DNA from: an uncultured Collinsella sp.
GTDB lineage: Bacteria > Actinomycetota > Coriobacteriia > Coriobacteriales > Coriobacteriaceae
Reading direction: 5' to 3'
Length of the DNA: 64,000 bases
NCBI GenBank assembly: GCA_902494345.1
Contig: CABUSV010000001.1
Location: forward strand, 1-64,000
Part shown: piece by piece, positions 19,708-29,030 of the stretch
How the letters are laid out: every line of letters starts with the position of its first letter
Position numbering within the stretch: position 1 is the stretch's first letter
The notes under the pieces: model-generated
Told to the model about the DNA's origin: nothing
Databases searched by the model: none
What the model saw: the letters and a program-made list of their open reading frames with translations, nothing else
Made by a program: the position numbers and the translations under genes

Positions 19708-20289
19708 TTGGCGCGCGTAAAACAAATAATCGGATGGACCGCGATCGTTCTGTTCGCTGTAACGCTGGCGGGCATCTGGGTGCTGACGGAGCAAAATGCG
19801 GTGGAGACGTCGTTGCTGAGCGAGTCCGCCGCGCGTGTGGTGGAGGGTCAGGCTACGGGCGTTCAGGCCGCCGATGCCACGGGTGAAGCCCAGACGGAGA
19901 ACGGAATGACCGGGGGCACCGATTCGGCTGCCTCGAATGTCCGGTCTGGCCGACTTGCTTCCATTCGCATGTGGGTGGGCACAAACGTCCGTCGCGTTGC
20001 CCATACCGTAGAGTTTTTCTTCGTCGGATTGTTCGCCTCGGTGGTCGTGGTTTGCTTTTCCAGGCGTCCGTGGAGCGTATGCTCCCGTTGCGTGCCCGTA
20101 TTGCTCTTTTGCGCCGCCTGCTCTGTTGGCGATCAGGTACATAAGATCTTTGTTCCCGGCAGGCATTTCGACGTTATCGATTTAGGATTCGATGCTGCGG
20201 GCTATATCACCGCCATGCTGTTGGTATTGCTGGCAGCGGCGTTGGCGCGCCATGCGACTCGGCCGATCGGCGCCCATGCGAGGCGCTAG
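19708..20289 (+). CDS. VanZ-like membrane protein
   Basis: A 193-residue protein with a membrane segment near residues 8-27, a Ser/Thr/Ala-rich stretch (about 40-90) that is probably outside the membrane core, and three hydrophobic segments after about 105. The C-terminal DQVHKIFVPGRHFDVIDLGF is the VanZ-family signature. VanZ proteins are linked with low-level teicoplanin resistance and wall sensing, but most chromosomal members have no proven role. The start is a TTG at 19708, seven bases after a strong AAGGAGG. The upstream ATG at 19666 lacks a ribosome site. Confidence 0.8.
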   Translation: MARVKQIIGWTAIVLFAVTLAGIWVLTEQNAVETSLLSESAARVVEGQATGVQAADATGEAQTENGMTGGTDSAASNVRSGRLASIRMWVGTNVRRVAHTVEFFFVGLFASVVVVCFSRRPWSVCSRCVPVLLFCAACSVGDQVHKIFVPGRHFDVIDLGFDAAGYITAMLLVLLAAALARHATRPIGAHARR

Positions 20290-20370
20290 CCGGTAACAAA
20301 CCCGTTTCTGATAATGCGACCTCGTTGAATTATTTTGTGTCGCGCGTATTTCCGAGCGGTCGGATTTGAG

Positions 20371-20399
20371 GGGCGAGCGGTAGAACGCTCGCCCTTTGT
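20371..20399 (+). terminator. Terminator after the vanZ-like gene
   Basis: GGGCGAGCG pairs with CGCTCGCCC around a six-base loop, followed by TTTGTG. Confidence 0.75.
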
Positions 20400-20493
20400 G
20401 CGCCACGATGCGGCACAATGTACCGCAAAAGCTGTTTGTATCCGGTACGAATCGTTCGTTGGTCTTTAATTCTTCTCAACGGAGGTGTTTGAG

Positions 20494-21345
20494 ATGGCAA
20501 ACGGATTGCTTTTGCGGCTTCGCGAGCGTGAGCTCAGCGCGAGCCCGGCGGAACGCAATGTCATCGCATATGTAAGCGCTCATCCGCACGAGGTAGTCGG
20601 GCTGTCCGTCCGCGGTCTTGCCGATGTCACGTTCTCCTCGCCCTCGAGCATTTTGCGCTTTTGCAAGCGTTTGGGTTTTGCGGGCTACAAGGAGTTCCAG
20701 CGCGAACTGATTGCCGAGCTGGCACTCTTAGGTGACAAGAAAGACGTAGCCCTCGAGGACATCTCCATGGATGACAGCGTCGAACGTATCGTGGGAAAGG
20801 TGATGAAAAGCAACGTGCGTACGATCGAGGCGACGGCGCGAACGCTCGATTACGCCGTCTTGGAGCGATGCGCGGCCCGTCTTAAGCGGGCACGCGCGGT
20901 CAATCTGTTCGGTATTGGTGCCTCCCGTTTGGTCGCGCACGATCTGGCGCAAAAGCTCATGCGTGTCGACAAAGAGTGCCATCTGTACGACGACTGGCAT
21001 GATCAGCTCTTGTGTGCCAAGAACATGCATGAGGGCGATATGGCAATCGCCTTTAGCTACTCGGGCTTGACGCAAGAGGTGCTGGACTGCACCGCCGAGG
21101 CTCAACGTCACAACTGTCCCGTCGTGGCCGTTACCAAAGTAGATGGATCATCCAAGCTTGCCACCATGGCCGATGCCGTGCTCGGCGTCGCTGCGAGTGA
21201 ACCCTTGGTCCGCAGCGGTGCCATGGCTTCGCGTATGGCCCAGCTTATGGTTGTCGATGCCCTGTACGCTGCTTACGTTGCCAGCGACTACGAACGGGCG
21301 ACGCATGTCATTAAGCAAAACTACATCGAGAAACAAGAAAGATGA
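20494..21345 (+). CDS. murR: RpiR/MurR-family transcriptional regulator
   Basis: A 283-residue regulator. The N-terminal RpiR helix-turn-helix (about 1-77, GLADVTFSSPSSILRFCKRL) is joined to a SIS domain (about 120-260, NLFGIGASRLVAHDLAQKLM, IAFSYSGLTQEVLDC) that binds phosphosugars. Because it heads murQ, murP and mupG, the likely effector is MurNAc-6-phosphate, as for MurR proteins. CGGAGG lies nine bases upstream of the ATG at 20494; a GTG at 20485 overlaps that site and is less likely. The next gene starts 11 bases after its stop. The family is certain; the name is inferred from context. Confidence 0.88.
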   Translation: MANGLLLRLRERELSASPAERNVIAYVSAHPHEVVGLSVRGLADVTFSSPSSILRFCKRLGFAGYKEFQRELIAELALLGDKKDVALEDISMDDSVERIVGKVMKSNVRTIEATARTLDYAVLERCAARLKRARAVNLFGIGASRLVAHDLAQKLMRVDKECHLYDDWHDQLLCAKNMHEGDMAIAFSYSGLTQEVLDCTAEAQRHNCPVVAVTKVDGSSKLATMADAVLGVAASEPLVRSGAMASRMAQLMVVDALYAAYVASDYERATHVIKQNYIEKQER

Positions 21346-21355
21346 GGTGAATGAA

Positions 21356-22279
<924 letters not shown>

Positions 22280-22336
22280 GTGCGCGGCGTGAGCTGATAT
22301 GACATCCAGACGAGATACCCAATACAAGGAGGAGTT

Positions 22337-23767
22337 ATGACGAACAAAGAGCTGGCTCAAAAGCTGCTGGACCTTTTGGGCGGTAAAGACAACGTGCTGG
22401 CAAACGCGGCGTGCATGACGCGCCTGCGCGTGACCGTCAAAGACACGGGCAACGTCGACGCGGAGGGCATTAAGGCACTCGACGGCGTGATGGGCCTGGT
22501 CGAGGACGACACGATGCAGATCGTGCTGGGTCCGGGCAAGGTGAATAAGGTGCTCGAGGAGTTCTCCAAGCTCACCGGCCTTGCGAAAGGCGTTGCTGAC
22601 GAGAGCGTGGTTGACGCTGCGGCCACAAACAAGGCCGCGCAGAAGGCCAAGTACGAGTCCAAGCCGGTTCAGGCCTTCCTCAAGAAGATTTCCAATGTCT
22701 TCGTCGCCCTGCTTCCCGGCATCATTGCGGCTGGCCTCATCAACGGTATCTGCAACGTCATTAACGTCTCGACGGCAGGAGCGCTTGCAGGCGAGTGGTG
22801 GTACCAGGGCATTCGTTCCATGGGCTGGGCCCTGTTTGCCTATCTGCCCATCTTGGTGGGCTATAACGCGGCACGTGAGTTTGGTGGCTCCGCTGCACTG
22901 GGCGGCATCGCCGGCATGATGTGTATCGCCAACAGTGCCATGCCCCTGCTTGCGCCTGGCGCGGCTGATCCTGCCACTGCCATTCTGCTGCCGCTCACCA
23001 ATGCGCAGTACAACCCCGCAGCGGGCGGCATGATCGCGGCTCTCATCGCTGGCGCATTTTTTGCCTGGATGGAGCGTCAGATTCGCAAGGTTATGCCCAA
23101 CGCACTCGACACGTTCTTGTCCCCGCTGCTGGTGCTCATCATCGGCGCCTTTGCTCTGATGCTCGTCATCCAGCCGGTAGGCGCATGGCTGACGACTGCC
23201 ATCTTTAGCGTTTTGACCTTTATCTTCGAGAAGCTGGGCGTCCTGGGTGGCTATATCCTGTCGGCAGGCTTCTTGCCGCTGGTGTCCGTCGGCCTGCATC
23301 AGGCGCTCACGCCGATCCACGCTATGCTCAACGATCCCGACGGTGCTACCAAGGGTATCAATTACCTGCTTCCCATCCTTATGATGGCTGGTGGCGGCCA
23401 GGTCGGTGCCGGTTTGGCACTGTACTTTAAGACCAAGAACGCCAAGCTCAAGAAGTACGTCGCAGAGTCCATTCCCGTTGGAATCCTGGGTGTGGGCGAG
23501 CCTCTGATGTATGCTGTTACGCTGCCGCTCGTTCGTCCGTTTGTGACGGCCTGCCTGGGTGCCGGATTTGGCGGCGCGCTCGCGGCGCTGCTTCACATCG
23601 GCACGGTTTCTCAGGGCGTTTCCGGTCTGTTTGGCCTGCTGATCGTCGTTCCTGGCCAGCAGCTCGGCTACGTTGCCGCTATGCTGCTTGCCTATGCCGC
23701 CGGCTTTGTCCTGACGTGGTTCTTTGGCGTCGACGAGCAGAAGATCAATGAGTTCTTTGGCGAGTAG
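22337..23767 (+). CDS. murP: PTS permease EIIBC, probably MurNAc-specific
   Basis: A 476-residue membrane permease that imports and phosphorylates its sugar. The EIIB domain comes first (about 1-85) with the phosphorylated cysteine at 26 in NAACMTRLRV. The EIIC membrane domain runs from about 110 to 470 with ten or so hydrophobic segments and the substrate-site loop VGEPLMYAV. There is no EIIA domain, so a separate EIIA, such as the one encoded at 52243, must supply phosphate. AAGGAGG precedes the ATG. Specificity for MurNAc is inferred from the flanking murQ and mupG; a sucrose-type permease would look similar. Confidence 0.88.
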   Translation: MTNKELAQKLLDLLGGKDNVLANAACMTRLRVTVKDTGNVDAEGIKALDGVMGLVEDDTMQIVLGPGKVNKVLEEFSKLTGLAKGVADESVVDAAATNKAAQKAKYESKPVQAFLKKISNVFVALLPGIIAAGLINGICNVINVSTAGALAGEWWYQGIRSMGWALFAYLPILVGYNAAREFGGSAALGGIAGMMCIANSAMPLLAPGAADPATAILLPLTNAQYNPAAGGMIAALIAGAFFAWMERQIRKVMPNALDTFLSPLLVLIIGAFALMLVIQPVGAWLTTAIFSVLTFIFEKLGVLGGYILSAGFLPLVSVGLHQALTPIHAMLNDPDGATKGINYLLPILMMAGGGQVGAGLALYFKTKNAKLKKYVAESIPVGILGVGEPLMYAVTLPLVRPFVTACLGAGFGGALAALLHIGTVSQGVSGLFGLLIVVPGQQLGYVAAMLLAYAAGFVLTWFFGVDEQKINEFFGE

Positions 23768-23834
23768 TTTGATATCGCGAGCCGTGTTGCTCGGGGTTCG
23801 CGGCGCGCGGCAGATTTCTTGATGCTATGGTTGT

Positions 23835-23868
23835 GCCGGCGGGGCTAACTGCTCCGCCGGCCTTTTTT
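23835..23868 (+). terminator. Intra-operon terminator hairpin between murP and mupG
   Basis: GCCGGCGGGG pairs with CTCCGCCGGC (one mismatch near the loop) and is followed by six T. The mupG ribosome site begins two bases later, so mupG probably receives only read-through or has its own promoter. Confidence 0.75.
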
Positions 23869-23884
23869 AAAGGAGCGTTGAAGC

Positions 23885-24937
23885 GTGAAAACGGGTATTT
23901 CGATTTATCTTTCCAGCCCTTTGCAGGATATTGAGCGGACGATTGAGCGTGGTGCCGCGGCGGGTGCGCGCTACGCGTTCACCTCGCTGCATATTCCCGA
24001 GGATGGGGGAGCGGCGTATGCCGATAAGGTCCGTCATGTGCTGTCGCTGCTTTCCGCCCGTGGCATTGCGCTCATTGCCGATGTGGGGCCTCGCACGTGC
24101 GATTTGCTTGGGCTTGAGCGCATCGAGGACCTGCGCGATCTGGGGTTGGAATACCTTCGTTTGGACTATGGCTTTAGCGCCCAACGGGTCGCGGAGCTGT
24201 CCGGTGTATTTCGCATTGTGGTCAATGCATCGACGGTGAGTTCTGATGAAATCGCATCGTGGCGTGAGGCCGGTGCCGATGTGACTCGTTTTGCCGCCTG
24301 CCACAATTTTTACCCCAAGCCTTATACCGGTTTAGCTCTTGAAGATGTTGCTCGGACGAATCTTCGTCTTGCGGCGCTTGGATTCGAAATCATGGCTTTT
24401 GTGCCGGGTGATGCTAACGTTCGCGGGCCGGTATTCGAGGGACTGCCGACGGTCGAGGCGCAGCGCGGTCGCGCGTCAAAGGTTGCCCTCAATATGCTTG
24501 AGCTTGCACATGGCGCCGATTGCGACATTGTGTTGGTCGGCGACCCCGATCTTTCCGATGCGGGCTGGGCGCAGTTTGCTCAAGTTTCCGCCGGATACGT
24601 GGACCTGCAATGCGAGCTTGAGCCCGGTTATGCCTATGTGCGCGGGCAGATTCATCACGACCGGCCCGACTCGAGTGTCCTCATCTTTAGGTCTCAGGAG
24701 TCACGTACGAAGCTTAAGCCGGATTCCGTGCCGACGGATGCCGGAGCCGGCCTGCCGCGAAAGGCGGGGTCGATCGCTGTGAGCAATAGCGGATATGGGC
24801 GCTACGAAGGCGAGCTTGAGATTGCGCGGGTCGATCTTCCCGGTGACGAGCGCATGAACGTTGCGGGCCATATCACGCCCGAGGCAATGGAACTGCTGCC
24901 GTTTATCAAGCGCGGATTCGGGGTACGGTTCGTTTAA
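23885..24937 (+). CDS. mupG: 6-phospho-N-acetylmuramidase (DUF871 / MupG type)
   Basis: A 350-residue protein of the DUF871 family, whose characterised member in Staphylococcus aureus (MupG) splits MurNAc-6P-GlcNAc into MurNAc-6P and GlcNAc. The N-terminal TIM barrel (about 1-235) starts with GISIYLSSPLQDIERTI and holds HNFYPKPYTGL; the smaller C-terminal domain (about 240-350) contains SNSGYGRYEGELEI. The GTG start at 23885 follows AAAGGAG by eight bases. With murQ and murP this completes the cytosolic MurNAc-GlcNAc salvage route. There is no signal peptide, as expected. Confidence 0.88.
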   Translation: MKTGISIYLSSPLQDIERTIERGAAAGARYAFTSLHIPEDGGAAYADKVRHVLSLLSARGIALIADVGPRTCDLLGLERIEDLRDLGLEYLRLDYGFSAQRVAELSGVFRIVVNASTVSSDEIASWREAGADVTRFAACHNFYPKPYTGLALEDVARTNLRLAALGFEIMAFVPGDANVRGPVFEGLPTVEAQRGRASKVALNMLELAHGADCDIVLVGDPDLSDAGWAQFAQVSAGYVDLQCELEPGYAYVRGQIHHDRPDSSVLIFRSQESRTKLKPDSVPTDAGAGLPRKAGSIAVSNSGYGRYEGELEIARVDLPGDERMNVAGHITPEAMELLPFIKRGFGVRFV

Positions 24938-25029
24938 CGTGTGACCCGCGGGCTACAATTGGCCCATCATACGAAGGCGCCTCGTGTGGCGTGTGCCTGC
25001 GTTGGCCGATCTATATTCGGAGGATTCCC

Positions 25030-25389
25030 ATGACTGTACTGTTTGTTGAATATCCCAAGTGCTCGACCTGTAAGAAGGCCAAGGCATGGCTGGACGAACA
25101 TGGGGTAGAGTATATCGATCGCGATATCGTTTTGGACAATCCCACGGCTGATGAGCTTGCGACCTGGATTGCTCGTTCGGGGCTGCCGGTGCGGCGCTTC
25201 TTTAATTCGTCGGGCATGAAATATCGAGAGCTGGGCCTGAAGGCGCGTCTGGATGCGGGCATGACGGATCAGGAGTGCTGCGAGCTGCTGGCGACCGACG
25301 GCATGCTGGTCAAGCGTCCGCTGCTGGTGGGCGACGACTTTGCGATTCCTGGGTTTAAGGAAGCGACCTGGACCGAGGTGCTGCTGTAG
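25030..25389 (+). CDS. ArsC/Spx-family thioredoxin-fold protein
   Basis: A 119-residue protein of the ArsC-like thioredoxin fold. VEYPKCSTCKKAKAWLDEHG at residues 5-24 carries the CxxC pair (C10, C13). That suits the YffB/MgsR/Spx side of the family more than classical arsenate reductase. The family includes redox-sensing RNA-polymerase binders and glutathione-linked reductases. No arsenic-resistance genes are nearby, so an arsenate role is unlikely. GGAGGA stands six bases before the ATG at 25030. The stop is seven bases from the first family-E hairpin. Confidence 0.82.
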   Translation: MTVLFVEYPKCSTCKKAKAWLDEHGVEYIDRDIVLDNPTADELATWIARSGLPVRRFFNSSGMKYRELGLKARLDAGMTDQECCELLATDGMLVKRPLLVGDDFAIPGFKEATWTEVLL

Positions 25390-25395
25390 TGGTTG

Positions 25396-25568
25396 CGGAA
25401 AGTGCGTCCCGTTTTGAGCTCGGATTCCGGGACGCAGTTTCCGGTTGAAGGGGCTAGCGGAAATCGTATCCCAGTTTGAGCGCGAAATCTGGGATACGGT
25501 TTCCGTTTGGGGCCTCTAGGGGAAAGCGCGTCCCGTTCTGGACGTAAATTCCGGGATGAGCTTTCCGG
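25396..25568. repeat. Family-E array: three hairpins about 61 bases apart
   Basis: Unit 1 (25396-25443), unit 2 (25458-25505) and unit 3 (25519-25568) each open with CGGAAA or GGGAAA and close with TTTCCG. The inner stem changes in both arms together: GCGTCCC with GGGACGC in units 1 and 3 (degenerate in 3), and TATCCCAG with CTGGGATA in unit 2. The array fills the gap between two convergent genes and may also terminate transcription. Confidence 0.85.
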
Positions 25569-25615
25569 TTGGCGGGCATGCGCACTATCCCGGCTGGCGG
25601 GCATATGCGCTAATC
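25565..25615. repeat. 26-base tandem duplication
   Basis: CCGGTTGGCGGGCATGCGC is followed directly by CCGGCTGGCGGGCATATGC and a similar ending. The second unit includes the stop codon of the minus-strand gene ending at 25610. Confidence 0.7.
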
Positions 25616-26020
25616 CTCAAGCTGCGCCCATTCGTGCGGATCGTAGACCTTTACGTGCTTGTTGGGCTTGCCGCTCCAGTACTCCTCGTCCATAAAGGGC
25701 AGATATGCCTGAACGCCGGGGCAGATAAAGGGAATCCGCTGCTGTTGCAGTCGCTCGCGCTGGCGCTGCTCCAGATGCGCCTCGGATATGACGGTCGGCA
25801 TGCCGGACAGCTCGACGAGGCTTGCCTGGATTCGCTTAAGGTCGGGGAGTCCCGCGTGCCATGACATCCGCATGATCAAAAAGAATGCACGGCGGTATTT
25901 TGCCTGCACCACAGTAATGGCGGGGCGCAGTGTGGGATGGATTTTGTCCCGTTCGGGCCAAAGGTCGGCAGTGATCTCGAGGCCCAGGGTCTCCCATAGG
26001 TAATCAAGCTCTTCGTCCAT
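25610..26020 (-). CDS. Hypothetical protein with an IPFICPGVQAYLPF motif
   Basis: A 136-residue cytosolic protein with no signal or membrane segment. It is Arg/Gln-rich in the middle (EQRQRERLQQQ), followed by RIPFICPGVQAYLPFMDEEY. That last motif resembles a conserved stretch in larger MarR-like winged-helix proteins of gut Firmicutes, in which a DNA-binding part follows; here the protein stops about 30 residues later. It may be a stand-alone sensor domain or a shortened member. GAGG precedes the ATG. Its stop lies within the tandem duplication. Function unknown. Confidence 0.6.
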   Translation of the reverse strand: MDEELDYLWETLGLEITADLWPERDKIHPTLRPAITVVQAKYRRAFFLIMRMSWHAGLPDLKRIQASLVELSGMPTVISEAHLEQRQRERLQQQRIPFICPGVQAYLPFMDEEYWSGKPNKHVKVYDPHEWAQLED

Positions 26021-26295
26021 GGCGCCTCATATCTACGCGATCATTGATACTTCGATTGTGTTGCCTGGCGCTATCGTTTTCACGGTAGAATCTGCCAACG
26101 GTTGACGGCTACCGCTCGCGGCGTTTTGCCCTTCGCGTACAGCGGTTGGCTTCACAGGTCCTTCACGGGTTGGACTAAATTAGGCCAATTTGACTGAATT
26201 TCAAAAAAGTCAAAATTGGGGCTTGCGTCACGGCGAGACTTCCCGTATATTTCTTTCTTGCGCAAAGGCACAGCCGAGCGCAGCGATGCAGTCAT

Positions 26296-26369
26296 TGGGA
26301 TGTCGTCTAATGGCAGGACAGCGGATTCTGGTTCCGTCAATGGGGGTTCGACTCCCTCCATCCCAGCCA
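26296..26369 (+). tRNA. tRNA-Gln (CTG)
   Basis: A full cloverleaf can be drawn. The acceptor TGGGATG pairs with CATCCCA, the anticodon stem is GCGGA/TCCGT with loop TTCTGGT (anticodon CTG), and the T arm contains GGTTCGA. The CCA end is encoded (26367-26369). Confidence 0.93.
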
Positions 26370-26386
26370 TTGCATTTGCTACATAT

Positions 26387-26463
26387 GGCCCGTTCGTCTA
26401 GCGGTTTAGGACGCCGCCCTCTCAAGGCGGAGATCACCAGTTCGAATCTGGTACGGGCTACCA
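26387..26463 (+). tRNA. tRNA-Glu (CTC)
   Basis: The acceptor GGCCCGT pairs with ACGGGCT, the anticodon stem is CCGCC/GGCGG with loop CTCTCAA (anticodon CTC), and the T arm is ACCAG/CTGGT with TTCGAAT. The encoded CCA is at 26461-26463. It is 17 bases from tRNA-Gln, so the two are probably co-transcribed. Confidence 0.93.
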
Positions 26464-26473
26464 AAATTGAACG

Positions 26474-26501
26474 CCCGGGCCTCGTAAGAGACCCGGGTTT
26501 T
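26474..26501 (+). terminator. Terminator after the tRNA pair
   Basis: CCCGGGCCTC pairs with GAGACCCGGG around GTAA, followed by TTTT. Confidence 0.8.
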
Positions 26502-26557
26502 GTGTATTGACCGTATATGCGGCGCCTGCCGTGTTTCGCTCAGATCGAGGAGTAGCC

Positions 26558-27475
26558 ATGGATCTGCCCATCAGCTTGCAAGACATCACGTATGCCGAGA
26601 ACTATCTGGCGCAGGGCGACTTGGCTACGGCGACGCCGCTGCTGGAGCGTCTGGTGGAGCTCGCCGAGGAGTATATTGATGCTGAGTGCAAGACGGAGGA
26701 GAAGCGTCAATACTTTAGCTTCGATAGCAAGTTTGAGCGCTTGGCCTATCGCCGCGTGGAGAAGGATCCGCGCGAGCTCGTGCAGGTCGAGGTGCCGTTT
26801 GACCGCCTGTACTCTGACATGGCGTTTGCCTACATTCGCCAGCAGGATTATGTGAGCGCTCGTAATGCCCTGATGCAGGCTGTGCGTTGGGACCCCATGA
26901 ACTGCAACTATCGCTTGGATTTGGCCGAGCTGTTCCGCGCACTCGAGGACAAGCAGGAATGGGCATCGCTCTCGTTCTCGGTGCTGGAGCGTGCAAGCGA
27001 TGGCAAGTGCGCCGCCCGCGCTTACGCCAATCTAGGTCAGTACTTCTTGGAGCCCGAGACCGAGAACGTTTCGGCTGCCGTGGGCTGCGCGCGTCTGGCG
27101 CTGCGCCTGGCGCCCAACGATGCGCATACGACGCGCCTGCTCAACAAGATCCATACCACCTATCCGGATGCCGCTGATGAGAGCGACGACCACGTGATGG
27201 GTGAACTGGCCCTGCAAGGCGTGCCGACCTCACCTTCGGCCGAGATTGCCATCTGCCTGATTATGTGCGCGACCGATGCTGCAAGCGACGGCGACAAGCA
27301 GGAGGCGACGCGCCTGACGGTGCGTGCTCGCGACTTGGTGGGCGAGGAAGCCTGCGCGGCGATTATCAAACTGGTGCGTGAGAGCGATGCTGAGCTCAAT
27401 GCCGAGCGCAAGGCTAAGCGCGAAGCTACGGGCAAGGGTTCCGATGGCGCCAAGGAGGCCGGCGATGCCCAGTAA
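26558..27475 (+). CDS. TPR-type helical repeat protein, function unknown
   Basis: A 305-residue cytosolic protein built of helical pairs. The stretches AENYLAQGDLATATPLLERL, LYSDMAFAYIRQQDYVSARN and ARAYANLGQYFLEP fit tetratricopeptide repeats, which bind other proteins. The C-terminus is Lys/Glu/Gly-rich and probably disordered. GAGGAG is five bases before the ATG at 26558. The last 11 bases overlap smpB, which suggests co-translation; whether it helps ribosome rescue is speculative. No catalytic motif is visible. Confidence 0.72.
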   Translation: MDLPISLQDITYAENYLAQGDLATATPLLERLVELAEEYIDAECKTEEKRQYFSFDSKFERLAYRRVEKDPRELVQVEVPFDRLYSDMAFAYIRQQDYVSARNALMQAVRWDPMNCNYRLDLAELFRALEDKQEWASLSFSVLERASDGKCAARAYANLGQYFLEPETENVSAAVGCARLALRLAPNDAHTTRLLNKIHTTYPDAADESDDHVMGELALQGVPTSPSAEIAICLIMCATDAASDGDKQEATRLTVRARDLVGEEACAAIIKLVRESDAELNAERKAKREATGKGSDGAKEAGDAQ

Positions 27476-27935
27476 GCGTGAACGCAAGCTCATTTCTAAG
27501 AATCGCTCGGCGCATCACGAGTACTTTATCGATGAGACGTTCGAATGCGGTATTGAACTGAGTGGCACCGAGGTCAAGTCGATTCGCGAGCGCGCCTGCC
27601 AGATCACCGATACCTTCGCGCTGATTCGCGGTGGGGAGTGCTGGCTCGTCGGCCTGCATATCCACCCTTATAGCCATGGTGGCGTGTGGAATCGCGATCC
27701 CGACCGTCGGCGTCGTCTGCTGCTGCACCGCAAGGAGATCGACTTTCTTGACGGCAAACTTCGCAACCGTGGTTATGCGCTGGTTCCGTTGGAGCTCTAC
27801 TTTAATACCGACGGCCGCGTAAAGCTGCTGCTGGGTCTGGGTCGCGGCAAGAAGCTCTATGACAAGCGCGAGGACATGGCTAAGCGTGATGTCCAACGCG
27901 AGATCGACCGCGCCCTTAAGGAGCGCAACCGCTAG
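27465..27935 (+). CDS. smpB: SsrA-binding protein SmpB
   Basis: A 156-residue protein that brings tmRNA to stalled ribosomes. The family core is plain: NRSAHHEYFIDETFECGIEL, LSGTEVKSIR, HIHPYSHGG and the basic C-terminal tail KLYDKREDMAKRDVQREIDR. AAGGAGG lies six bases before the ATG at 27465, within the end of the TPR gene. No tmRNA gene was recognised in the 200 bases downstream. RNase R, its functional partner, is encoded at 16685. Confidence 0.95.
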   Translation: MPSKRERKLISKNRSAHHEYFIDETFECGIELSGTEVKSIRERACQITDTFALIRGGECWLVGLHIHPYSHGGVWNRDPDRRRRLLLHRKEIDFLDGKLRNRGYALVPLELYFNTDGRVKLLLGLGRGKKLYDKREDMAKRDVQREIDRALKERNR

Positions 27936-27947
27936 GCACTCTGTATA

Positions 27948-28014
27948 AGTTGCGGTGGAATACGGACTGTTTTGCCTGTTTGAGGGACTATTCAGTCCCT
28001 ATTTCACCGCAACT
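27948..28014. repeat. Family-D inverted repeat after smpB
   Basis: AGTTGCGGTGGAATA at the left and TATTTCACCGCAACT at the right form the stem, with an inner GGACTG/CAGTCC extension. It matches the arms of the copy at 41519-41585. It lies 13 bases after smpB and may terminate it. Confidence 0.8.
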
Positions 28015-28141
28015 GCGGGTGTCTCATCTTTCTTACTGTTCTGACACATATGTCTCAAAGGCGGCGTCCGTTATGGGTGCCGCCTTTTTTGTGGGTACAT
28101 ACATCCATGAGGTTCAATCCTGGGTTAGGGGAGTGATCGTT

Positions 28142-28645
28142 ATGGACAAAACTGCGTTCTTTACCATGCCGAGTGGCCTGTACGTGGTGAGCGCTGCGGC
28201 GGACGGGCTGCGTGCCGGCTGCGTTATCAACACAGCGGTGCAGGTGACATCCGCCCCGCCGCGCATCTCAATTGCCGTGAACAAGGAAAATGTCACGTCC
28301 GGCGTAATCGCATCGGCTAAGGCCTTTGCGCTGACCGTGATCGATCAGACGGCCGACATGCTCTATATCGGTAACTTTGGCTTCCGCACCAGCAGTGGCT
28401 ACGACAAGTTTGCCAAGTACGAGACCCACGAGACCGCGCTGGGCATGCCCTATGTGCCCGAGCACGCGGCGGCGCTGTTTAGCTGCCGTCTAATTGATAC
28501 CGTGGATGTGGGCACGCACCTGCTCTTTATCGGCGAGGTGGAGGACGCCGAGCGCTTGAGCGGCGAGGCCCCGCTGACCTATGACTACTATCACAAGGTC
28601 TTGAAGGGCAAGACGCCGCCCAAGGCTTCGTCGTATCAAGGCTAG
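28142..28645 (+). CDS. Flavin reductase-like / flavoredoxin-type protein
   Basis: A 167-residue FMN-binding split-barrel protein. The start MDKTAFFTMPSGLYVVSA, the INTAVQVTSAPPRISIAVNK segment and the C-terminal HLLFIGEVEDAERLSGEAPL are typical of flavin reductase-like and flavoredoxin proteins, which pass electrons through bound FMN. The rubredoxin gene 90 bases downstream is the probable redox partner. AGGGGAG is eight bases before the ATG at 28142. In-frame codons upstream to 27950 run through a family-D repeat and are discounted. Confidence 0.87.
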   Translation: MDKTAFFTMPSGLYVVSAAADGLRAGCVINTAVQVTSAPPRISIAVNKENVTSGVIASAKAFALTVIDQTADMLYIGNFGFRTSSGYDKFAKYETHETALGMPYVPEHAAALFSCRLIDTVDVGTHLLFIGEVEDAERLSGEAPLTYDYYHKVLKGKTPPKASSYQG

Positions 28646-28662
28646 AAATGTTCTAAAAATAC

Positions 28663-28690
28663 TTGCATTATATTATTGAGAATCTATACT
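28663..28690 (+). promoter_or_regulatory. Promoter of the rubredoxin gene
   Basis: TTGCAT (28663) and TATACT (28685) are separated by 16 bases, in the most AT-rich stretch of the area. TTATTGAGAATCTATA overlaps it and loosely resembles a Fur/PerR box; that reading is tentative. Confidence 0.55.
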
Positions 28691-28734
28691 AATAAACGAA
28701 GTACATCACCAGTCGCGTTCGAGAGGAGAACATC

Positions 28735-28878
28735 ATGGCTGAGGAGAAGAAGACGTATAAGTTCGTGTGCACCGTTTGCGGTTACGAGGTTGAGGTCGAC
28801 ACGCCCGAGCTGCCCGAGGATTACGTATGCCCGGTCTGCGGCGTCGGCCCCGATGAGTTTGAGCTCGTCGAGGAGTAA
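28735..28878 (+). CDS. Rubredoxin
   Basis: A 47-residue iron protein that carries single electrons in the cytosol. Two CxxC loops, CTVCGYE and CPVCGVGPDEFE, provide the four Fe ligands (C12, C15, C32, C35), and the aromatic Tyr before the second loop is present. It is a little shorter than the usual 52-54. GAGAGGAG stands eight bases before the ATG. It has its own promoter and terminator but follows the flavin reductase, its likely partner in oxygen or peroxide defence. Confidence 0.9.
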   Translation: MAEEKKTYKFVCTVCGYEVEVDTPELPEDYVCPVCGVGPDEFELVEE

Positions 28879-28918
28879 CTCGTAGACACACGGCGATTAG
28901 CCATACAGAGTTCTGTCC

Positions 28919-28955
28919 AAGGGCCCCGGTCGAATTCTCGGCCGGGGCCCTTTTG
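28919..28955 (+). terminator. Terminator after the rubredoxin gene
   Basis: AAGGGCCCCGG pairs with CCGGGGCCCTT, followed by TT. The stem is long and GC-rich. Confidence 0.85.
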
Positions 28956-28978
28956 ATTTATCTGACGGTTTAAAACGG

Positions 28979-29002
28979 CCTTACGTGTTACAGATTGAGA
29001 CG
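28979..29002. repeat. Half copy of family C
   Basis: GTGTTACAGATTGAGAC matches the right arm of family C, including the preceding CTTACGT. The left arm is missing. It lies 29 bases from the stop of the minus-strand transporter gene. Confidence 0.7.
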
Positions 29003-29030
29003 TTATATCTGGACAGTCACGCCATCCCAA

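Noticed and set aside
25396..25568. CRISPR array
   Set aside because: There are only three units, the repeats are long hairpins with covarying stems, spacers are not unique fixed-length segments, and no cas genes are nearby.
27936..28141. tmRNA gene next to smpB
   Set aside because: No tRNA-like ends or tag reading frame are seen in this short gap.
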